Part shown: positions 35,231 to 44,260 of the stretch, piece after piece | How positions within the stretch are numbered: the stretch's first letter is position 1 | Layout: every line of letters starts with the position of its first letter | DNA from: Anaerolineae bacterium | Lineage (GTDB): Bacteria > Chloroflexota > Anaerolineae > Promineifilales > Promineifilaceae | DNA length: 64,000 nt | Direction of reading: 5' to 3' | Assembly (NCBI GenBank): GCA_030425205.1 | Contig: JAUIAP010000024.1 | Coordinates: forward strand, 34,028-98,027 | Made by a program: the position numbers and the translations under genes | The notes under the pieces: model-generated | The model's database searches: none | What the model was told of the DNA's origin: nothing | The model's input: only the letters and a program-made list of their open reading frames with translations

Positions 35231-35683
35231 TCATTCCTCTTGATAGCGTTTTAGGCGCAGTGCGTCACCCGCAATTTGTCCTAAAAGACCAAAGAAAAGT
35301 AGCAGCGAGAACATTACGAGCGGTGGCTGACCCAGCGCAAAGGTCAGACTCGCAATGAAGGTTCCGATCGATGTGATTCTGTAGGTGAGGAATGTGCCTT
35401 CTAGGTCGATACGTTGATCCCGTTCATCAATCATGTCGTCGATTTCACTCTCGGTTTTGCCTGTTCGCACCCGTTCGATGACGGCGGGGATACCGTGCGT
35501 TAGAATGATCGCGGCGACGGTTGCGAAAACCGAAAGGATGACCACGATGATCCAAAGACGAATCACAGCCGCATCAGTAAAGTTCTGATTGCGGACGAGT
35601 TGTGCGATTCGCACGATAAAGAAAATCAAGAGCAATGAAAAACTTGTCAACGATACGGTATTGTTCTTTTGCTGAAATGTCAT
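35231..35683 (-). CDS. DUF2178-like membrane partner of the XRE regulator
   Basis: ATG 35683 is chosen over the longer frame. This 150-residue protein has four hydrophobic helices, with an acidic loop (TESEIDDMIDERDQRID) in the middle. The D-E-R-D-x-x-I motif between helix pairs is typical for this family. Role unknown; it may modulate the regulator in response to membrane state. Confidence 0.7.
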   Translation of the reverse strand: MTFQQKNNTVSLTSFSLLLIFFIVRIAQLVRNQNFTDAAVIRLWIIVVILSVFATVAAIILTHGIPAVIERVRTGKTESEIDDMIDERDQRIDLEGTFLTYRITSIGTFIASLTFALGQPPLVMFSLLLFFGLLGQIAGDALRLKRYQEE

Positions 35684-35712
35684 CAGTTTTGTCCTACCAT
35701 CACGCAATGTCG

Positions 35713-35755
35713 TGTATACATGACGAATAGTACAAAAAACACGTCACGATGTCAA
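35713..35755 (-). promoter_or_regulatory. Strong sigma-A promoter and operator of the XRE operon
   Basis: Reading the reverse strand, TTGACA (35755-35750), a 17-base spacer and TACTAT (35732-35727) form a near-consensus promoter. The palindrome TGTATACA at 35713-35720 lies at the expected start point, a likely autoregulatory operator for the XRE protein. Confidence 0.75.
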
Positions 35756-36148
35756 CTATTTTTTACATCGGGGCTTGTATTTGTTGGCTTTTAGCTGTTG
35801 CACACCACGCACCACGTGATTGATTGGCGAAAATAGACGTCACGCTCCGAAAGGATATCTAACGGATTTGCTTGTAGTAGAGTAATTTAATGAGCTCAGA
35901 AAATCATTGTGCTGAAATCGTTCTTCGCATTCCCATTTTTGAGAGGCTGTATCCGTGCAGTTTAGCGACCGCATCACGAAACGCCTCAGCGTGCGGCACG
36001 GCAAATGCGGGATATCAGTATAAAACTCCCCCACTGTAGTTTTCCGCCGCAATCCTTCGCCCCCGCATGTTGCTACGGCAATCCATTGCCGCCTGATCTG
36101 CGTATGCTATCCTCTACGTTGCAATACCACGACACAGGGAGCCACTCG
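35756..36148. other. Intergenic region before the DUF4417 gene
   Basis: It separates divergent units. CGGCAAT-CC-ATTGCCG near 36077 is a 7-bp hairpin. No gene and no convincing forward promoter were identified. Confidence 0.4.
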
Positions 36149-36832
36149 ATGTCAACGCGCAGCAGTCACAACTGGCAGACACAGCCGGGCTACATGGATA
36201 GCCTGCATCTCAATGAACGCTTTCCAGCCAACAACCGCTGGGGAATTCCGCAACTAACACCCGTCACAAAACAACATCTGCCCGACACGCTGATCGCCTA
36301 CGGCTACCGGGCGCGACCCAAGGAACCATTCAAAGCCCCCGCCACCCATTTTTTTCTCGATGACTATCGTTTTGAAAGCGTGTGGCGGTTTCCACGCAAA
36401 ACGTTGCCCAAAGCACGGAAATATCCATTTGTCCTCACGCCAGATTTTTCACTTTACCGAGACTGGCCGCTAGCAGCGCAGTTGTGGAATGTGTATCGCA
36501 GTCGCTGGTGTGGAGCCTTCTGGCAGCGACAAGGGTTATGGGTCATTCCGACCGTGAGCTGGAGTTCGGCCGATTCCTACCCCTTCTGCTTTTTAGGAAT
36601 CCCCAAAGGTAGCGTCGTCGCCGTATCAGCCGTGGGCGTGAAGTGGCGGACAGATTTGCTCGAACACGCACTATTCGTGAAAGGATTTCAAGAGATGTTG
36701 CGGCAGATTGAACCTGTCTCCGTCATTGCGTATGGATCGTTACCCCCCATCTGCAACGAATTGACGGCAGTGATTCATCGGCCGACACGATGGGATAAGC
36801 GTCGTAAAGAGATAACCCAAACGAGGCACTAA
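36149..36832 (+). CDS. DUF4417-domain protein
   Basis: ATG 36149 has AGGGAG upstream; the longer frame from 36005 is not used. This 227-residue protein shows the family pattern FFLDDYRFESVWRFP, PFVLTPDFSLYRDWPLAAQLWN, YRSRWCGAFWQRQGLWVIPTVSW, FCFLGIPKGSVVAVSAVG. DUF4417 proteins are found on plasmids and phages; function unknown. Its stop shares bases with the next ATG (TAATG), so it is coupled to the first large orphan protein. Confidence 0.8.
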   Translation: MSTRSSHNWQTQPGYMDSLHLNERFPANNRWGIPQLTPVTKQHLPDTLIAYGYRARPKEPFKAPATHFFLDDYRFESVWRFPRKTLPKARKYPFVLTPDFSLYRDWPLAAQLWNVYRSRWCGAFWQRQGLWVIPTVSWSSADSYPFCFLGIPKGSVVAVSAVGVKWRTDLLEHALFVKGFQEMLRQIEPVSVIAYGSLPPICNELTAVIHRPTRWDKRRKEITQTRH

Positions 36833-39153
36833 TGGGTGGTCGGGGAACCAAAAGCTATTACACGCCACAGATAGATCGCAGCCAGTTGCCCTATACAGTC
36901 GTCAGTTGGCAGGATTATGTCGGTCGTGCCGTCGTGCCATTTGTCAGCCAAACAGGTCGCGCATGGCATATCGTGCGACATGCCAGCAATGAACCCAACC
37001 ACAATCTAGATAGCGCATTTACCTTTGGACAAGATACCCCTACCCTGCGCTGGGTTAATGGCGAACAGGTAGTAGACCTTTATATAGCGGGGATGGACAC
37101 CGCGGCGTTTTTGACACACAGCGGCCTTGAACTGGATATGAGTAAGGGTGGCTTTGTGCTATCCAAACGAGTCAGTCGCGTTTTGCGACCGCAGCGCATG
37201 AGCGGGTTGTTTGATGCAGGTAACGTGCAGATTGCCTATATGCAGCAGACTGAGGACGAGGCCAAAGTGTGGGACGGCGCGGCACTGGTGAGTCGCAGCA
37301 TGTTGGAGGGCATGGCGATGGCGGGAGATTTGCCAGCGTCCAAAAGGGAATCCCTTGCGAAAGAGTTATCCCACATGCAGCGCGTTGAGTTTACGATTTT
37401 GACGGCAAATGGGCAGGACAAGGGCCATGCCATGGTCGTAGATGATCTGCGTGATGCAGAGGGGAAGCCGATAGATTTTCTGTTGCCAGAAGATACAAAG
37501 GCGCAGGTGAAGTTAACGACAGGACAAACATTTGTTGGCTTAAGTCCCGTACACGGGCACAACGATATGCGGCTGGACGTGCAGAGTTTAATCAATCTCA
37601 CGCCGTTTTTTGATCCTGACGAATTGCTTGGGTATGTCAAAGATGAAGGGGAGCTGTTCTTGCAGGGAATTGAAAATGGAGAGGTTGAGGAGATTATCGG
37701 CCGAATTCGCGGCCTAAACGAAAACGGCGAGATTTCGGCCGAAACCGCCGACCAGTGGCCATTACGCGCATTAGTCGCAGCAGGGGGCGACCCAACGCAA
37801 TACCGCAGCCATATCAAGACGTTGGTTAACCAACATCTGGAACGGCTCAACTACCAAACGCTGGAAAAGATGCGGCTACCTGTTCCCGGCGGTCGCCACT
37901 ACGTGATGCCCGCTGGCATTGCCAAGCGTGGCGGGATTGAGATAGACAACGTCGGACGGGGCGAGGTGTTCATCGACGATAAGCGCGGAACGGCATGGGT
38001 TAATGATGCGGATTGGTTGGCGATGCAGGACGGTAATAGGGAAGGGATTGCAGGCATCTTAGGCGGCGCGGACAACGATGATGGATTGTGGCTGTATGGA
38101 TTTACAGACTATGACGGGCAACAAAAGGTGTTGACGTGGAGAAGCCCGAATCAAGTAGGAGAATATGTTGTTTTGCGGCCGACGGAGAATTCGGGCGAAC
38201 TGACATGGACAACTGCCAACGGTGAAACGGTCTCATATCTAGCGGCCGATAGCCGCAAGCTGCCACAGCGCATAGACGGTCAATCTGTCGATTACTCAAA
38301 CGCCGTTGACCCAGACACCGCTGGTGGTATTGGAGAGGATTCTGAAAGATATTCTACCGACGCAATGAACGCCGCCATTGAGCGCAGCGTTGCCAATGAA
38401 GGCGTATTGGGGATGTATTGCAATGCCCTGATGTTACACCAAGCCCTACATGGCACATTGCCAGATACCCTCCCCGCCCCACTGGAAGATGTCATAGATT
38501 CGTCGGTCAAAACGGGTGCAGATGTCTCAAAAGTGCGCGACTGGTGTTTTGATCACAGCCGTGAGATTCTTGAAAGTGGCACACCGATCCCCGACGTGCT
38601 GCACAAACGAGTCAGCGTAGACCGCACACTCCCCCGTGAGGAGCAGCCGCCAAGTCCGCGCCGCATGGGGTCTGAGTATCACTGGCTGGCACAGTTGCAG
38701 CAGGGGATTCAACAGCATATTGATGATGTCAGCACGCGCCGTGATGTCCTGATCGCCGCTGCCCGGCCGCCCCAAGCGTTGTTTGATTCTGTTGCCCAAG
38801 ACCAAGACGGATTGCAGTTAGGCCGCGAGATGAATCGACGTTTCGGTGCGGCGCTCAACAAGCGTGACAGTTTTAACCAGTTTAGCGAGGCGCGTCGGTC
38901 CGTCGAAGATTTCCTGAGCTATTTTGATCCCGCCACCCAACGACGTATTTTGCGTGGGGCATTGGCAAGTGTCTACATGGGTGAGGGCGAGACGACATCT
39001 GATGCAGCGGTTTGGCTAGCGCGGGAGCGAGCGGAAGAATTGGTGACGGGCAGAGAATTTCTGGCTGTGCGTCAGTTGCAAGCTGTGGCGCGAGAAGGTC
39101 AGTGGTCAGCGGTTGGGGTGCGAATGGTGGAAGCGTTGTGGGAAGTTGTTTAG
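36832..39153 (+). CDS. Large orphan protein with possible two-barrel RNA-polymerase-like motifs (paralogue 1)
   Basis: This 773-residue protein is paralogous to the product at 41582. Shared blocks in order: GMDTAAFLTHSGLELDMSKG; FVLSKRVSRVLRP; DKGHAMVVDDL; ETFVGL-like TFVGLSPVHG; DVQSLINLTPF; MRLPVPGGRHYVMPAG; GRGEVFID; ILGGADNDDGLWLYGF; VLTWRSPNQVGEYVVLRP. The G-G-A-D-x-D-D-G block recalls the catalytic D-x-D-G-D loop of multi-subunit, QDE-1 and YonO polymerases, and KGH recalls a first-barrel Lys, but the third Asp is displaced by one. The function is not established; it could equally be a new enzyme family of plasmids. Confidence 0.6.
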   Translation: MGGRGTKSYYTPQIDRSQLPYTVVSWQDYVGRAVVPFVSQTGRAWHIVRHASNEPNHNLDSAFTFGQDTPTLRWVNGEQVVDLYIAGMDTAAFLTHSGLELDMSKGGFVLSKRVSRVLRPQRMSGLFDAGNVQIAYMQQTEDEAKVWDGAALVSRSMLEGMAMAGDLPASKRESLAKELSHMQRVEFTILTANGQDKGHAMVVDDLRDAEGKPIDFLLPEDTKAQVKLTTGQTFVGLSPVHGHNDMRLDVQSLINLTPFFDPDELLGYVKDEGELFLQGIENGEVEEIIGRIRGLNENGEISAETADQWPLRALVAAGGDPTQYRSHIKTLVNQHLERLNYQTLEKMRLPVPGGRHYVMPAGIAKRGGIEIDNVGRGEVFIDDKRGTAWVNDADWLAMQDGNREGIAGILGGADNDDGLWLYGFTDYDGQQKVLTWRSPNQVGEYVVLRPTENSGELTWTTANGETVSYLAADSRKLPQRIDGQSVDYSNAVDPDTAGGIGEDSERYSTDAMNAAIERSVANEGVLGMYCNALMLHQALHGTLPDTLPAPLEDVIDSSVKTGADVSKVRDWCFDHSREILESGTPIPDVLHKRVSVDRTLPREEQPPSPRRMGSEYHWLAQLQQGIQQHIDDVSTRRDVLIAAARPPQALFDSVAQDQDGLQLGREMNRRFGAALNKRDSFNQFSEARRSVEDFLSYFDPATQRRILRGALASVYMGEGETTSDAAVWLARERAEELVTGREFLAVRQLQAVAREGQWSAVGVRMVEALWEVV

Positions 39154-39324
39154 AGCAGATGCTGTAACTGGAAAGAATGCATAAAATTAACTGATGCTGT
39201 CAGTTTACAAGGTCAAATACAAGGCTCAATGTGTACCTGATGTGCAATTGTGCCAAATTATACGATTCGCAATCGTGGGGATGTCTAAATTTGTTACATC
39301 TGCCCAATTACGTTTCAAGTCGAT
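39154..39324. other. AT-rich gap before the DUF2306 gene
   Basis: GATGCTGT occurs twice (39159 and 39193). No gene, terminator or clear promoter is seen. Confidence 0.3.
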
Positions 39325-40158
39325 ATGACAAATACAACTTTATCGAATCACACCTCGACCGCTGACCACGCACTCAAGTGGGTCAAGAATGTGCTAGGCA
39401 CTACCGTTTGGATTAGTTCGTTGCTGTTTGGTCTGTATATCTTGTCGTTTTACATTGCCACAGTTGGGGACAACGATCTTTCAGTATGGAATGAAGCTGC
39501 GCTCCCAGACCTTTACGAAGCGGGCGAGCCAGCAGCAACAGTCGGTATCGGTGTTCATTTTGCGACGGGTGCTATCCTCCTAATCTTAGGGAGCATTCAA
39601 TTTATTGAACGATTGCGTGTCAACTATCCGCAAGCGCATCGTCTGCTTGGGAAAATCTATATCGGAGCTTCAGCGCTGACTGCTATCGGAGGGCTAACGT
39701 TTATCATTGTTAGCGGCACGGTGGGAGGTAGGGTAATGAGTGTCGGGTTTGCGCTTTACGGTCTGCTGATGCTGCATTGCACGGTTCAGACATATCGTCA
39801 TATACGGATGGGTCATGTTGAGACCCATAATGAATGGGCAATGCGGCTGTACGCCCTTGTGATTGGTTCTTGGCTCTATCGCATGAGCTATGGCTTTTGG
39901 ATTCTGTTCACAGATGGATTGTGGTCAACTCGGCAATTCCAAGGCCCCTTTGACTATTTCATGGACTTTGCATTTTACATTCCAAGTCTGATCGTCGTTG
40001 AGCTCATGATACGGTCACGTAGGGATGATAGCAGGAATGCGACAAAATGGATTGCAGTTGGAGCAGTCTTCATCGCAATTTTTCTCGTCTCGCTTAGCAC
40101 GTATGCCTTTTCCAACCTCATTTGGCTACCCGTCATTTTTGAAGTAATTGGACTTTGA
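39325..40158 (+). CDS. DUF2306-family membrane protein, long form
   Basis: This 277-residue protein has a polar N-terminus, then about seven hydrophobic helices. The family pattern HFATGAILLILGSIQFIERL, RLLGKIYIG and HNEWAMRLYALVIGSWL is visible. Function is unknown. It is AT-richer than the surrounding plasmid genes and may be cargo together with the block at 32.1-35.7 kb. Confidence 0.8.
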   Translation: MTNTTLSNHTSTADHALKWVKNVLGTTVWISSLLFGLYILSFYIATVGDNDLSVWNEAALPDLYEAGEPAATVGIGVHFATGAILLILGSIQFIERLRVNYPQAHRLLGKIYIGASALTAIGGLTFIIVSGTVGGRVMSVGFALYGLLMLHCTVQTYRHIRMGHVETHNEWAMRLYALVIGSWLYRMSYGFWILFTDGLWSTRQFQGPFDYFMDFAFYIPSLIVVELMIRSRRDDSRNATKWIAVGAVFIAIFLVSLSTYAFSNLIWLPVIFEVIGL

Positions 40159-40206
40159 TTGGCCCTTATCACGACGGTTCTCCAAGCACCTTGCGTTATT
40201 ATCAGC

Positions 40207-40518
40207 TCAGGTGTTTTCCTCAAGTCGTTTTTGCCGTTGCGCCATGTACCACGCTGTTTCTGCCTGCGCTTGTCGCAGCCCGATCAGCATCTGTGTGGCC
40301 TCGGTGAGAGCCTCATCTAAATCGTCCCCACGGGCGGTCGCCTCATCCCCCTCAAAGGTCATCAAGACGACCGTGTAATTGGGGCCATATCCTGCTGATA
40401 CCTGCAAGAGAATGGAAATGCCCACCTCATCAGATATCGTTTGCTGCCGTTGGAGTAGGTAATGTTGCAGTGGAGATGGGGCAACGTGTGGTCTTGGTGG
40501 AAACAAGTGTGCGGTCAT
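40207..40518 (-). CDS. Small orphan protein
   Basis: ATG 40518 has GGGAG upstream on the reverse strand. The 103-residue product has a Pro-rich start, a central strand region (GISILLQVSAGYGPNYTVVLMTFEG), an acidic stretch and a C-terminal helix (QMLIGLRQAQAETAWYMAQR). No family is recognised. Confidence 0.55.
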   Translation of the reverse strand: MTAHLFPPRPHVAPSPLQHYLLQRQQTISDEVGISILLQVSAGYGPNYTVVLMTFEGDEATARGDDLDEALTEATQMLIGLRQAQAETAWYMAQRQKRLEENT

Positions 40519-40625
40519 TGAGGACTCCCAGTCAATAGCGACGACGCAATTATAGATCAAGCGTTCTACAATGTAAATGTGGATTGACGCACTTCCGAGC
40601 AGCACTTTGCCACTGCGACACGGAG

Positions 40626-40718
40626 ACAGCCTTGCGGCTGTAAGCGTGATGAGATGACGGTCAGCATGGGGCTGACCGCTTTTGTTTTAACTGCCTGTTG
40701 GGATCACCCCCGACGGGC
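40626..40718 (+). promoter_or_regulatory. Leader with tandem stem-loops (copy D) and two successive terminator hairpins
   Basis: ACAGCC-TTGC-GGCTGT, the spacer AAGCGTGATGAGATGA, then CGGTCAGC-ATGGG-GCTGACCG followed by TTTT. A second hairpin with a 10-bp wobble-containing stem (GCCTGTTGGG with CCCGACGGGC) and T6 ends 23 bases before ATG 40742. Confidence 0.6.
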
Positions 40719-40741
40719 TTTTTTATTTACGGAGGTTACAG

Positions 40742-40996
40742 ATGTCACGCTACCAAATGCAGATTGAACAGTATGAACACAAAGATGAGACCGTTGAAGC
40801 GATATTGGCGTATGGTTTTGACCACGTTGCGGGATATTTTTATCAGGTCTATGTTCCCAGCGAACAAGCCCCTGTTGAAGACCGCGACTCGTGGCGGGGT
40901 CTCAGCCGTAGTGAGCTAATTGAACATCTCGATACGCTTGGAGCCTCATTACCCGCAGAACACAGGTCAGCCATTGTGTTGGACTTGCCGTTCTAG
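40742..40996 (+). CDS. Small acidic orphan protein
   Basis: This 84-residue protein has GGAGG upstream. Features are FDHVAGYFYQVYVPSEQAP and a C-terminal helix. No family is recognised. It has its own leader and is followed by another terminator hairpin. Confidence 0.6.
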   Translation: MSRYQMQIEQYEHKDETVEAILAYGFDHVAGYFYQVYVPSEQAPVEDRDSWRGLSRSELIEHLDTLGASLPAEHRSAIVLDLPF

Positions 40997-41023
40997 TCAA
41001 TGATGAGGTACTCACAAAATATC

Positions 41024-41057
41024 GCCCGTCAGACCACTGGTTTGACGGGCTTTTTTG
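41024..41057 (+). terminator. Terminator hairpin between 40996 and 41081
   Basis: GCCCGTCA (41024-41031) pairs with TGACGGGC (41043-41050), followed by T6. It lies 23 bases before the Shine-Dalgarno site of the next gene. Confidence 0.8.
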
Positions 41058-41080
41058 TTGTACCCAAAGGAGCAAATCTG

Positions 41081-41491
41081 ATGCCGATCTCGGTTCACAG
41101 CATCAAGCAAATTCCCCCAAGCCAAGGGGTGCATCCATTAGATTATCTCAATGACCAGTATGGTGAATCATGGATGTATGTGGGAAGACGCGCCTATTAT
41201 CGTCGTCGTCACATGAAGCCTAGCCCACTTGCCAACCCGTTTCGGGTTCAGGCGAGTCAACCGCGAGGCAGCTGTGTTGCACAGTATCGTCACTGGCTTT
41301 GGCAACAGATACAGATCGCTGGCACGAATCCCGTGCTGGGCGTGTTGTGTTCGCTCGCCGCATGGGAGGATGATCTGCGTCTGTATTGCTGGTGTCAGCA
41401 GCCAGGCCCCTGCCACGCGCACGTCATTATTGCCGCCGTGGCATGGTTGCGCTCCTCAGAGGGGCAAGCATTTCTGATTACCCGGCCGTGA
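41081..41491 (+). CDS. DUF4326-domain protein
   Basis: ATG 41081 has AAAGGAG upstream; the frame from 41000 runs through a terminator and is not used. This 136-residue protein shows the family pattern YVGRRAYYRRR, SPLANPFRV, CVAQYRHWLWQQI, and CWCQQPGPCHAHVI near the end. The Cys/His cluster may bind metal. The domain is common on phages and plasmids; function unknown. Confidence 0.8.
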   Translation: MPISVHSIKQIPPSQGVHPLDYLNDQYGESWMYVGRRAYYRRRHMKPSPLANPFRVQASQPRGSCVAQYRHWLWQQIQIAGTNPVLGVLCSLAAWEDDLRLYCWCQQPGPCHAHVIIAAVAWLRSSEGQAFLITRP

Positions 41492-41514
41492 TTCGTCTTT
41501 GTCCACCCCTCTAT

Positions 41515-41552
41515 GCCCGTCAAACAATAGCGTTTGGCGGGCTTTTTGTTTT
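41515..41552 (+). terminator. Terminator hairpin before ATG 41582
   Basis: GCCCGTCAAA (41515-41524) pairs with TTTGGCGGGC (41533-41542), one G-T pair, followed by T5. It is ~25 bases before the Shine-Dalgarno site of the large paralogue. Confidence 0.8.
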
Positions 41553-41581
41553 TCAACCCAATACCCAAAAGGAACTTTATT

Positions 41582-44101
41582 ATGTTAAATCTCGCACTCC
41601 CCCAAAATTTGAATATCACCATTGATATGCCCGCCCATTATCCAGCCAGCGACCCGAATGATCCCAAGTCGCTGCTGTCGGCCGACCAACTGCCACGTGA
41701 AATGTGTTATCCGTATCTGGTCAAAACGTTTCATGCTGACCAACCTGCGTCCCACTATGTATTTAGCCGTCGCACATGGTTGCTGCGTGAGGCGGCACAA
41801 GTCGCCGAGGCAGAGAAGCATGTCGCTGAGACGACGTTGCGTTATGTCAAGGATAATGTTGCAGTGGACATCGACATCGAAGGCATGAATACGACGCAAT
41901 TTCTTTCACAACGCTGTTTGAAACTGTCTACAAGCAAGGGGTTGTTCACGCTGTCAAAACGACTCTCTCGTTTGATGCGCCCGTTTCGCTATTTCTCTTT
42001 TTGTCCTACTGAGACAGTCGGCATTGTGTGTGTTGATGAGCAGAACACAGATACGGCGTGGGACGGCATGAGTTGGATTTCGGCCGATTTTGTCAAACGC
42101 ATCGCTCAATCTGGGCAGTGGCTGAACCAGCACGCGATTGACCCTGTTCGGCAACGGCGTGAGCTACTGGCAGCGAGTCGGTTGGAGTTGACAATCATGA
42201 CCGCGCTGGGGCAGATAAAGGGTCACGCAATGGTCGTCAACGGGCTCCCTGCTGGTGTCGATATTGTGACGAATGGGCAGAACATCAAGCGCGAGGTCTC
42301 TCAGCACGATGGTGAAACGTTTGTTGGCTTGGATGTCGTGCATGGAAAGGATTCGGCCGAAATCGACAAACAGAGCCTGATCAACCTCACGCCGTTCATG
42401 AACACAGATTGGTTGCTCAACAACCTGCGCGAAGAGACCCGTGATCTGTTGATTGACCTCGATGGCTACGTGCCACAAATGCGAGACAACGCGCTGCCGT
42501 CTGTTTCCCCCCTCCCCCAATTCTTGAATGCAGGTGGCGATCCTCGTCACTACGCTGGTTTGCGACGAATGCAGTATCGTGGGCGGCTGGAACAGTTGAC
42601 ATATTACAGCTATCCAGATTTGCGGTTGCCCAGCTTCTTGCGTCGTTATATTTGCACCGATGCGAACATAAATGGCACTGTTCCGCGTGGACATTACCGG
42701 TTGACCCGTGACAGCATCATCGTCAATGCACAGGATTGGCGTGAGTACATCGCAGACGTGTTGGGTGGAGCAGATATGGATGATGGCGTATTGGTGCATC
42801 GGTTTGAGGATGTCGTAGACGGTACTGAAAAAGCGGTCATTTGGCGTCAGCCGAATCAGTGGGGCGAGTACATTGTATTGCGTCCCTGTAAGGTGTCTAA
42901 CACACGTTTGCCCAGCAATGACAGTCGTCAACTGCCGCCACGCATCGACACACAGCCACGTCCCGCAGAACGTGCGGCGACCCAAACGCCGTCTATTCCA
43001 GTCCGTTATACTGTCGCAGCAATGACCGAAACGATGCACGCAGCGGCGTTAAATGACGGTGTTCTTGGGCAATTTTGCAATCTCCTGATGGTTGCAGTGG
43101 CAGTCTATGGCACAGCTCCGCGCACGGCTCCGATTCGGTTAGAACGAATCATTGATGCCACAGTAAAGACGGGTGAGGACATCTCATGGGTGCGTGAGTG
43201 GATCACAAAAGCGGCGGTGCAGATGGTCAAGAATCGGCCGATTCCGAACTATCTGCGTGGCAAGGTGTGGGGTCTGTTGCGCGATGTGCCAAAGCGTCAA
43301 TGCCCGTATATTCGGACATCAATGGGTCACTGGCTCGATGTATTGCATACGCAGATTGGGTTGCATATCGAAGATTACGCTTGCGAGATGGACAAGATGC
43401 TGGCACAGGTTGCGCCACCGTTGGAGTTGCTTTGCCTAAATCGGGAAGACCGACATGGGCATGGTGAGCGGTTAAACGCGTTGTTTGAAACGACGTACCA
43501 GACGGCGTATGGCGAAGAGTGGGATGCACTGACAACGACTGACTTTTGCGAGGAGCGTCGTTATCAGCTTGCCCATGAAGTTGCAGGTCAGGAAGCGCAG
43601 AAAACGCTTGCGGCCGCCTTGATGACAGCCCTTGAACCCAACCGCTGCGTCCTCTATATGTTGGCAGATGCGTACCTAAATGGCAAGTCTGACCGCGCTG
43701 TTTGGAACCGCACGATTGCCCCGATTGCGATTGGTGAATTAGCCCAGCACGGTTGGCTTGCGGTTGCCGATGGATGCAAGGCGATTTCGGCCGAAATCCA
43801 GCACGTCTGGTACAACCTGAAATACGTCAACACGCCACAAAATCTGCGTCCCAAAATGTCTGTCAAAGACCGCACGGCACACGCGCTGAGTGAGGTGGCA
43901 CGCATCGCCAAGCATGTCAGTGACATCACGATCTGCGATGGTCGGTTTGTGCATAGTAGTCGCACCAATCATCTGATTGGCTTGTTGCCAAAGAGTGCGC
44001 CGCTTCCTAATGGCGTCTACATAGTGCAGGTGGCAAAGGCGACTGACGATGGTGGCTTACGTGTTTGGATGCGGAAGTGTATTGCATTCCGTCACGCATA
44101 G
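41582..44101 (+). CDS. Large orphan protein with possible two-barrel RNA-polymerase-like motifs (paralogue 2)
   Basis: ATG 41582 has AAGGAAC upstream; the frame from 41534 is not used. This 839-residue protein shares with the product at 36832: GMNTTQFLSQRCLKLSTSKG, FTLSKRLSRLMRP, IKGHAMVV, GETFVGLDVVHG, QSLINLTPF, VLGGADMDDGVLVHRF and VIWRQPNQWGEYIVLRP. The strict conservation of G-G-A-D-x-D-D-G and W-R-x-P-N-Q-x-G-E-Y between divergent paralogues indicates functional sites. A strong GAAA-loop terminator follows. Function unknown; the polymerase idea is an inference only. Confidence 0.6.
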   Translation: MLNLALPQNLNITIDMPAHYPASDPNDPKSLLSADQLPREMCYPYLVKTFHADQPASHYVFSRRTWLLREAAQVAEAEKHVAETTLRYVKDNVAVDIDIEGMNTTQFLSQRCLKLSTSKGLFTLSKRLSRLMRPFRYFSFCPTETVGIVCVDEQNTDTAWDGMSWISADFVKRIAQSGQWLNQHAIDPVRQRRELLAASRLELTIMTALGQIKGHAMVVNGLPAGVDIVTNGQNIKREVSQHDGETFVGLDVVHGKDSAEIDKQSLINLTPFMNTDWLLNNLREETRDLLIDLDGYVPQMRDNALPSVSPLPQFLNAGGDPRHYAGLRRMQYRGRLEQLTYYSYPDLRLPSFLRRYICTDANINGTVPRGHYRLTRDSIIVNAQDWREYIADVLGGADMDDGVLVHRFEDVVDGTEKAVIWRQPNQWGEYIVLRPCKVSNTRLPSNDSRQLPPRIDTQPRPAERAATQTPSIPVRYTVAAMTETMHAAALNDGVLGQFCNLLMVAVAVYGTAPRTAPIRLERIIDATVKTGEDISWVREWITKAAVQMVKNRPIPNYLRGKVWGLLRDVPKRQCPYIRTSMGHWLDVLHTQIGLHIEDYACEMDKMLAQVAPPLELLCLNREDRHGHGERLNALFETTYQTAYGEEWDALTTTDFCEERRYQLAHEVAGQEAQKTLAAALMTALEPNRCVLYMLADAYLNGKSDRAVWNRTIAPIAIGELAQHGWLAVADGCKAISAEIQHVWYNLKYVNTPQNLRPKMSVKDRTAHALSEVARIAKHVSDITICDGRFVHSSRTNHLIGLLPKSAPLPNGVYIVQVAKATDDGGLRVWMRKCIAFRHA

Positions 44102-44112
44102 TTTAGTTAATC

Positions 44113-44150
44113 AGGCTTGCATGGGAAACCGTGTAAGCCTCTTTTTTTTT
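44113..44150 (+). terminator. Strong intrinsic terminator with GNRA tetraloop
   Basis: AGGCTTGCATGG-GAAA-CCGTGTAAGCCT forms a 12-bp stem (two G-T) and a GAAA loop, followed by about ten T. It starts 12 bases after the stop codon. Confidence 0.9.
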
Positions 44151-44260
44151 GAAGACTGGTGAATTATTCCATTGGCAGGCACCAATTTTTCTGAGAGCCA
44201 GATAAATGACGAACGTAGAGAATGAGTAACGGGGGAGCACTAACGATTTACCCGACGAAC

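Noticed and set aside
30892..40641. Hammerhead ribozyme in the tandem-stem leaders
   Set aside because: GTGATGAG in copy D resembles the CUGAUGA core, but the C is replaced, the GAAA strand and cleavage-site pairing are missing, and other copies lack the core.
41000..41080. N-terminal extension of the DUF4326 protein
   Set aside because: The extension would be translated from a terminator hairpin; ATG 41081 has a good Shine-Dalgarno site.
42164..43039. 291-residue reverse-strand ORF
   Set aside because: It lies fully inside the large paralogue at 41582, whose conserved blocks are on the forward strand. No domain is recognised.
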